Source: Endoryza foliicola (GTDB lineage: Bacteria; Bacteroidota; Bacteroidia; Chitinophagales; Chitinophagaceae). From it: 64,000 bases of DNA. Of the stretch, positions 59,184 to 64,000 are shown piece by piece. Both the position numbers and the translations under genes were made by a program. The notes beneath the pieces are model-generated. The model did not search any database and was not told where the DNA came from. It saw nothing but the letters and a program-made list of their open reading frames with translations. The number at the start of each line of letters is the position of its first letter. Positions within the stretch are counted from its first letter, which is position 1. The stretch covers positions 1,302,001 through 1,366,000 of the forward strand of contig OZ245715.1 of assembly GCA_965226965.1 (NCBI GenBank), in the 5' to 3' direction.

Positions 59184-59639
59184 TTATTTCTTGAATTCGA
59201 TGATGATGTTCACGTTTGTGCCCATGTATGTCATCTGTTTTTGCAAGTCTAATTCAGTTGACGTTAATTTTTTCACGGTCACGTCTCCCGAAACATTGCT
59301 AATAACAGCCGTTGGGAAATTAATAACGGTTTTATCGGCATTAAAACTCCAGGTGAAATTGACGGTTTGTGGGTCGGCTGCATCACATTTGGTAAGACCT
59401 TCGTCTACCACTCCGGTACTATCTGCATTAAAGGTGAGTAGGTTATCGGTATCGCAAGATTGAAGATAACCGGGTGGAAGATCCGATTCCGCCACTCCAT
59501 CTAAATTGAAATCCATACCGGAACGATCGTATTTCCAAGTACCGGTGGTGATCACCTTCGTTTTATCTTCAGGGGTACTGTCGCTCTTGCTACATGAAGC
59601 AGCCAAAACAAGCAGTGCAGAAAAGTAAATAGCTTTCAT
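59184..59639 (-). CDS. Small lipocalin-like lipoprotein
   Basis: A 151-residue lipoprotein: signal MKAIYFSALLVLAASC with lipobox AASC (Cys16). A beta-rich body follows, with the lipocalin_4/5-like pattern common in the phylum: ITTGTWKYDRSGMDFNLDGV, LLTFNADSTGVVDEGL, TVNFTWSFNADKTVINFPTA and VKKLTSTELDLQKQMTYMGT then NVNIIIEFKK. The Gly-Thr-Trp near the N-terminus is the typical start of the barrel. It is convergent with nadE (36-base gap). The ligand and role are unknown. Confidence 0.65.
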   Translation of the reverse strand: MKAIYFSALLVLAASCSKSDSTPEDKTKVITTGTWKYDRSGMDFNLDGVAESDLPPGYLQSCDTDNLLTFNADSTGVVDEGLTKCDAADPQTVNFTWSFNADKTVINFPTAVISNVSGDVTVKKLTSTELDLQKQMTYMGTNVNIIIEFKK

Positions 59640-59788
59640 AAAAAGGAAATTGGTTCTGTTAATAGCTACAAAAATAGGGCCTAATAGCCTGTTTTATAGG
59701 GGAAATTCCTTAGTTCCAAAACTGAATTTCATTCAAAATATTGCTTCCGGGGTGGTTGAAAAGGGGTAAAATTTAGAAAAAATCATCA

Positions 59789-59805
59789 TTTGGCACTCAT
59801 CTTGC
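59789..59805 (+). promoter_or_regulatory. Candidate sigma-54 (-24/-12) promoter upstream of the Bat-type operon
   Basis: TTTGGCACTCATCTTGC has the invariant GG (59792-59793) and GC (59804-59805) exactly 10 bases apart, matching TGGCAC-N5-TTGC closely. Transcription would start near 59817. A 9-pair hairpin, TTGCCGTAA / TTATGGCAA (59843-59862), lies in the leader. Confidence 0.5.
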
Positions 59806-59904
59806 AAATAAGATGGTCGTGAATCCGTTTCCTATGTATTAGTTGCCGTAATTTTATGGCAATTAAGGTGTTAGAACTGAAAAACTCACTAAACCTCCGT
59901 TTTT

Positions 59905-60906
59905 ATGGTGTTAACAGCCGACGATATTCGTCAGTTAAATGAAAAGATCCAGTATCAAAGTGCTTTTGTTGATCGATTGAGAGATGAAGTAGGAAGGGTG
60001 ATAATTGGCCAACATCAGATGTTGGATCGTCTATTAATTGGTCTTCTCAGCAATGGCCACGTTCTGTTGGAAGGTGTGCCCGGATTGGCAAAAACCCTTT
60101 CCATTAAGTCGCTTTCACAAGCCCTGGCCGGTAAATTCAGCCGGATTCAGTTTACCCCCGATTTATTGCCCGCCGATGTACTCGGTACCATGATATACAA
60201 CCAGCCTCGTAATGAGTTCGTGGTTCGGAAAGGTCCCATTTTCGCCAATTTCGTTTTGGCAGATGAGATCAACCGCGCTCCGGCGAAAGTTCAGAGTGCA
60301 TTGTTGGAAGCCATGCAAGAGCGTCAAGTTACCATTGGTGATACTACTTTCAAATTAGATGAGCCCTTCTTGGTATTGGCAACGCAAAACCCCTTGGAAC
60401 AAGAAGGTACCTATCCTTTGCCGGAAGCCCAGCAAGACCGTTTTATCATGAAAGTAATTGTGGGCTATCCCCAAAAGCATGAGGAAGCACAAATCATTCG
60501 TCAAAATGTTTTGGGCATTAAAGGCGGAGAAGTGAAACAAGTGGTGTCGATGCAAGAAGTAGTAGCAGCGAAAGAGTTGACGCGCCAAATTTATATGGAC
60601 GAAAAAGTAGAGAACTATATTCTAGATATTGTATTTGCTACTCGTTATCCTGCCGATTACCGTTTGGAGAAATTGGTGCCCATTATTGCTTACGGGGGCT
60701 CTCCTCGTGCCAGTATCAACTTGGCACTCGCTGCTAAAGCACAAGCCTTTTTACAAGGAAGAGGTTTTGTAATACCGGAGGATGTTCGCAGCATTGCCAA
60801 AGATGTATTGCGTCATCGTATTGGCCTCACTTATGAAGCCGAAGCGGAAAGTGTTACTGTAGAAGCAGTAATAGACGCTGTTTTGGGAGCCGTACAGGTG
60901 CCCTAA
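59905..60906 (+). CDS. MoxR-family AAA+ ATPase
   Basis: A cytoplasmic AAA+ chaperone-like ATPase of 333 residues, usually acting with DUF58 and VWA partners in folding or activating envelope proteins. Motifs: Walker A LLEGVPGLAKT (Lys63), FTPDLLPADVLGTMIYNQPR, Walker B FVLADEINRAPAKVQSALLE, sensor ATQNPLEQEGTYPLPEAQQD (sensor-1 Asn), GYPQKHEEAQII and the sensor-2 region GGSPRASINLALAAKAQAFL. It is first in a four-gene operon of the Bat (Bacteroides aerotolerance) type, 25 bases before the DUF58 gene, behind a candidate sigma-54 promoter. Confidence 0.93.
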   Translation: MVLTADDIRQLNEKIQYQSAFVDRLRDEVGRVIIGQHQMLDRLLIGLLSNGHVLLEGVPGLAKTLSIKSLSQALAGKFSRIQFTPDLLPADVLGTMIYNQPRNEFVVRKGPIFANFVLADEINRAPAKVQSALLEAMQERQVTIGDTTFKLDEPFLVLATQNPLEQEGTYPLPEAQQDRFIMKVIVGYPQKHEEAQIIRQNVLGIKGGEVKQVVSMQEVVAAKELTRQIYMDEKVENYILDIVFATRYPADYRLEKLVPIIAYGGSPRASINLALAAKAQAFLQGRGFVIPEDVRSIAKDVLRHRIGLTYEAEAESVTVEAVIDAVLGAVQVP

Positions 60907-60931
60907 TTGATCATCCACTGCAATACAGCAC

Positions 60932-61804
60932 ATGCTTACTACCAGCGACATATTAAAGAAGGTTCGCGAGCTTGAAATTAAAAGCAAAAAGCTCACGCGC
61001 CACCTGTTTACGGGTGAATACCATAGTGCGTTTAAGGGTAGGGGTATGTTGTTCAAGGAGGTGAGAGAATACCAACACGGTGACGATATCCGTTTCATCG
61101 ATTGGAACGTTTCCGCTCGCTTTAATATGCCATTCAGCAAGTTGTTTGAAGAAGAGCGCGAGTTGAGCGTAATGTTATTGGTAGACATCAGCGCCAGCAC
61201 CTTATTAGGCACGCAGCAAGCTAGAAAAAAAGATCTTATTACAGAGATCGCAGCTGTATTGGCTTTTTCTGCAATTAGCAATAATGATAAAGTAGGGATG
61301 ATTTTCTATAGCGATACTGTTGAAAAATTCATTCCTCCTAAGAAAGGCCGCGATCACGTTTTGTACATGGTTCGAGAATTGCTAACGGCGAAGCCAAAGA
61401 ATAAATCTACCCAATTGGGAGAAGCCTTGCGTCGATTGAACAATGCAACCAAGCACCAAGCCATCACCTTCGTTTTAAGTGATTTTATCGACACCAGCTT
61501 TGCGGATGCTATTAAAGTAGCCGGAAGAAAGCATGATGTAATTGGTATTAAGCTTTACGATAAGTTGGATATGGAGCTTCCTGAAATTGGATTGGTAGAT
61601 ATTGTTGATCCGGAAACCGCCAAGCGCAGTTGGTTGGATACAAATAGTTTCGAACAACGTCAACAATATCAAGAAGCTTTCTTTACTCACACCGAATGGT
61701 GCAAGCAATGTTTTGTAAAAGCCGGTGCTGATTTACTTCATATCAGAACGGATGAAGATTATGTAAAAGTGCTTCAGAAATTTTTCATTGGAAGGAATCG
61801 ATAA
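60932..61804 (+). CDS. DUF58 domain-containing protein
   Basis: A 290-residue protein found next to MoxR ATPases. It opens TTSDILKKVRELEIKSKKLT then RHLFTGEYHSAFKGRGMLFK, with the family core EVREYQHGDDIRFIDWNVSA (DUF58 proper) at about 43-62. A VWA-like fold with LLVDISASTLLGTQQARK (degenerate MIDAS), DKVGMIFYSDTVEKFIPPKK and ITFVLSDFIDTSF follows. No membrane helix is present, so it is cytoplasmic or peripheral. It likely links the MoxR ATPase to the membrane VWA protein; this is inferred from operon structure. The next gene starts 1 base after its stop. Confidence 0.9.
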   Translation: MLTTSDILKKVRELEIKSKKLTRHLFTGEYHSAFKGRGMLFKEVREYQHGDDIRFIDWNVSARFNMPFSKLFEEERELSVMLLVDISASTLLGTQQARKKDLITEIAAVLAFSAISNNDKVGMIFYSDTVEKFIPPKKGRDHVLYMVRELLTAKPKNKSTQLGEALRRLNNATKHQAITFVLSDFIDTSFADAIKVAGRKHDVIGIKLYDKLDMELPEIGLVDIVDPETAKRSWLDTNSFEQRQQYQEAFFTHTEWCKQCFVKAGADLLHIRTDEDYVKVLQKFFIGRNR

Positions 61805-61805
61805 T

Positions 61806-62693
61806 ATGCTCAAACGAATCACATTCATAATAAGCTTGGTTTTACTAAGTGCCGGTGTGTTGAATGCACAGGTATTGGTAAAATCATTTATGGATACTGA
61901 TTCTATTGGAATTGGAACGCCGGTGAAAGTGACCATTGAAGGTAGACTGCCACTTGGAATTCCTTATTCGATCAAGATTCCGGATTCCATTCCTCATTTT
62001 GAGATCATCGATAAGTCGGAACTGAAGGAAGAAAATGAAATGGACGGGAAGAAGTTTACCCAAGTCATTACGATCTTAAGTTACGATTCAGGCGTTCAGG
62101 TTATTCCGCCTTTCGAAGTACAAGTAAAAAATAAAAAGTATTTGACAGATAAGCTTAGTTTATTGATTGGGTACATGCAACAGTCCGAAACAGACGCCTA
62201 CCGTGATATCAAGGCCATTGTTCCCGCGCCTCCTTTTAAATGGACCAAGGAACTAATTGCTTTAGTGGTAGGATCGGTACTTGTGTTGATCTTGATTTTG
62301 TATCTCATTCTTCGCAAGAAAAAACAACCAAAGCTTGAGCCCCAAGTGCCTCCAAAATCGCCTTATGAACAAGCCATGGATGAATTGCGCAAGTTAAAGC
62401 AGGGCTGGGAACGTGAGGAAGTAAGCGCCAGAGATTTTTATGGAGAATTGAATCGCATCTTCCGTTGGTACGTTCAACAAACACAAGAATTTTCTTCATT
62501 AGATAAAACGAATCAAGAAATGATTAAGTTTTTGAAACACAGTTTGTTACCGAAGGAACAATTGGAACTGTTGATTCAAACACTGCGGTTATCCGATTTT
62601 GTAAAGTTCGCGAAATACATCCCTTCTAAAGAGGAAATGGAAAAGAGTTGGTTTGTAACAGAAATAAGTATTAAAGCATATCAGAATTTATAA
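61806..62693 (+). CDS. Membrane-anchored Bat-operon protein (BatD/DUF4381-like position)
   Basis: A 295-residue protein from the ATG at 61806 (MLKRITFIISLVLLSAGVLN then AQ signal peptide); an opening 6 codons earlier is inside the DUF58 gene. A periplasmic beta domain spans about 25-150 (VKVTIEGRLPLGIPYSIKIP, FTQVITILSYDSGVQVIPPF). One membrane helix spans about 162-182 (LIALVVGSVLVLILILYLIL). A cytoplasmic helical tail contains SARDFYGELNRIFRWYVQQT, a pattern seen in the protein that accompanies MoxR and VWA proteins. It probably couples periplasmic sensing to the cytoplasmic ATPase; that is a guess. The VWA gene follows after 2 bases. Confidence 0.6.
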   Translation: MLKRITFIISLVLLSAGVLNAQVLVKSFMDTDSIGIGTPVKVTIEGRLPLGIPYSIKIPDSIPHFEIIDKSELKEENEMDGKKFTQVITILSYDSGVQVIPPFEVQVKNKKYLTDKLSLLIGYMQQSETDAYRDIKAIVPAPPFKWTKELIALVVGSVLVLILILYLILRKKKQPKLEPQVPPKSPYEQAMDELRKLKQGWEREEVSARDFYGELNRIFRWYVQQTQEFSSLDKTNQEMIKFLKHSLLPKEQLELLIQTLRLSDFVKFAKYIPSKEEMEKSWFVTEISIKAYQNL

Positions 62694-62695
62694 GC

Positions 62696-63640
62696 ATGTT
62701 GTATAGTTGGTTCCAACATATTCATTTTGCATGGCCGATGGCATTCGCGGGTTTCGCCGTACTCCCGTTGATGATTCTCTGGTATGCTTGGAAGCAACGT
62801 AAACTATCAGGCGCGTTTGAATTAACCATCAATCCATCTGTTCGAAAAATAAGTAGTTTTCGAATGGCCATGCGACATCTCCCTTTTTTGTTTCGACTTC
62901 TTGCCATAAGTGCCCTAATTGTTGCTTTGGCACGCCCTCAAACACGATTCGATGAAAATTTACAAGAAGGAGAGGGGATCGATATTGTTTTGTGTATGGA
63001 CGTAAGTGGTAGTATGTTGGAAGAAGATTTTCTCCCCAATCGTTTAGAAGCGGCAAAAGAAGTGGCCGCTAATTTTGTGAAAAGCCGCGCAACCGATCGT
63101 ATAGGAGTCGTTATTTTTTCGGGTGAGAGTTTTACACTAGTGCCATTAACTACCGACAAGGAGGTATTGCTTCAGCAAATAAATGGCATTCAAAAAGGAC
63201 TATTAGAAGATGGCACAGCCATTGGCGACGGCTTGGGTATTAGTGTGGCTCGTTTGAAAGCCGCTGCTACCAAGAGTAAGGTAGTGATCTTGTTAACCGA
63301 TGGTGACGACCAAGGAGGTCGAATTTCTCCGGTGGAAGCCCGGATGATGGCAAAAAGTTACGGAGTTCGGGTGTACACCATTGGGGTAGGAGCAGAAAGC
63401 TCTGAAACCTTGATGCGCTCCATTGCCTCAGAAACCGGTGGCCTCTATTTTAAGGCACGCGATAAAGATGGTCTTCAGAAAATATACAATGAAATTGATC
63501 AGTTGGAACGATCACGCGTTGAAGTAACTACTTTAAAGCGCTATATTGAACGCTTTAATCCATGGGCCCTACTAGCAGGCATTTTTCTGGTGCTCGAACT
63601 CCTGTTCCGATGGCTATTGCTGCGTAAAATTTCCGGATAA
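62696..63640 (+). CDS. VWA domain-containing membrane protein (BatA-like)
   Basis: A 314-residue membrane protein of the Bat group. N-terminal helices at about 12-30 and 55-75 (PFLFRLLAISALIVALARPQ) flank the family's short first domain. The VWA domain spans about 95-285 with a complete MIDAS: DVSGSMLEEDFLPNRLEAAK (Asp102, Ser104, Ser106), the Thr in DGTAIGDGLGISVARL and the Asp in LLTDGDDQGG. A final helix (about 292-312) precedes a basic end. In longer Bat operons a second VWA gene (batB) and TPR genes follow; here a repeat-rich gap and rsgA come next, so the operon is short. Confidence 0.88.
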   Translation: MLYSWFQHIHFAWPMAFAGFAVLPLMILWYAWKQRKLSGAFELTINPSVRKISSFRMAMRHLPFLFRLLAISALIVALARPQTRFDENLQEGEGIDIVLCMDVSGSMLEEDFLPNRLEAAKEVAANFVKSRATDRIGVVIFSGESFTLVPLTTDKEVLLQQINGIQKGLLEDGTAIGDGLGISVARLKAAATKSKVVILLTDGDDQGGRISPVEARMMAKSYGVRVYTIGVGAESSETLMRSIASETGGLYFKARDKDGLQKIYNEIDQLERSRVEVTTLKRYIERFNPWALLAGIFLVLELLFRWLLLRKISG

Positions 63641-63689
63641 GCATTGCCTATCATTTAATGGCAACAATTGCTTTTATCCTATCTCACCA

Positions 63690-63795
63690 CCATCCTCATT
63701 CTCAAATCTACTAACTCACTAATTTCAGCCTCTTCCCTCTTCTCCTCCTTCCTCGCCTCCTCGCTCCTCTTTTCCTCGCTCCTCTTCTCCTCATA
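63690..63795. repeat. Pyrimidine-rich complement of module C
   Basis: CTCTTCTCCTCCTTCCTCGC then CTCCTCGCTCCTCTTTTCC and TCGCTCCTCTTCTCC is the reverse complement of the GAGGAACGAGG-type module C. The preceding CTCAAATCTACTAACTCACT also occurs in variant form near 10945. Confidence 0.6.
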
Positions 63796-63816
63796 TTATT
63801 TCTTAGCTTTGCCATA

Positions 63817-64000
63817 ATGAGAGCCTTGGTATACAAATCGACCGGAAGTTGGTACGTTGTAAAAGACGAAGCAGGTAATATATATCATGCCCGAATGAAG
63901 GGCGTGTTTAAGATTGATGGAATTACTTCTACCAATCCTATTGCTGTGGGCGATTGGGTGGAAATTGAAATGGAGAATGACCTCGAGCAAACGGTGATGA
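63817..64000 (+). CDS. rsgA: Ribosome small subunit-dependent GTPase A (N-terminal part)
   Basis: A circularly permuted GTPase acting in late 30S maturation; only the first 61 residues lie in the window. The N-terminal OB-fold reads VYKSTGSWYVVKDEAGNIYH then ARMKGVFKIDGI and TSTNPIAVGDWVEIEMEND, typical of RsgA from Bacteroidota. The GTPase and zinc domains lie beyond the edge. TAGCTTTG (63804-63811), a perfect -7 match, ends 5 bases before the ATG, so its mRNA may be nearly leaderless. There is no -33 in place. Confidence 0.85.
   Translation, partial: MRALVYKSTGSWYVVKDEAGNIYHARMKGVFKIDGITSTNPIAVGDWVEIEMENDLEQTVM

Overview
The window reads as chromosome from a member of the phylum Bacteroidota, probably a Chitinophagaceae-like aerobe. 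The evidence is a type IX secretion sorting domain, the gliding lipoprotein GldB, a Bat-type MoxR/DUF58/VWA operon, arginine synthesis through an N-acylornithine carbamoyltransferase, a split transketolase, DUF3078 and DUF2490 proteins, and promoters of the TTTG / TAnnTTTG type. No rRNA, tRNA, CRISPR array or complete insertion sequence was seen. Species-level placement cannot be made from the sequence alone.

Layout. 0-14 kb is mostly housekeeping: a DPP-IV-type peptidase cut by the window edge, a LamG/T9SS surface protein, an MsbA-like ABC exporter, rbfA, a LolC/E-type permease, an orphan transketolase N-half, a WecA-type transferase, frr, an EamA exporter, PPK2, mscL, DUF3078 and scpA. 15.7-27.1 kb is an accessory operon: an outer-membrane coiled-coil barrel, a 1199-residue YD/SpvB-like protein, a free-standing Ig-like head, a 1681-residue RHS protein with a JAB/JAMM-like C-terminal toxin domain, and a lipoprotein in the immunity position. 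It is followed by two decayed helix-turn-helix genes. 27.9-33.2 kb holds dxs, a LytS/LytTR two-component pair and an M28 peptidase. 33.6-42.8 kb is an arginine operon on the minus strand: a leader peptide, a GNAT acyltransferase, argG, argC, an inserted four-helix-bundle (IVP) gene, argD, argF', argB, argE and argH. 43.5-49.7 kb holds a PcrB-type prenylglyceryl phosphate synthase, DUF2490 and nrdJ. 49.7-59.6 kb holds two overlapping lipoprotein genes, phoD-like, a YcxB-like gene, a desaturase, gldB, nadE and a lipocalin-like lipoprotein. 59.9-63.6 kb is the Bat-type operon behind a candidate sigma-54 promoter, and the window ends inside rsgA.

The two strongest new observations are these. First, 43-codon ORF ends in Arg-Arg-stop and carries six Arg codons in its last 23 positions. 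It lies directly upstream of the whole arginine operon and is followed by mutually exclusive hairpins, which is the layout of a ribosome-mediated arginine attenuator. Second, gaps between genes are built from a small set of repeat modules that recur in the same order: A, AT-rich; B, AACAGCCGG; C, purine-rich GAGGAACGAGG; D, CTGCG-rich; E, telomere-like CCTAAAG/CCTAACACC. These modules start at or inside stop codons. Two inverted groups of module E bracket the IVP gene inserted in the arginine operon, and the IVP stop codon lies within one of them, which suggests a small mobile unit.
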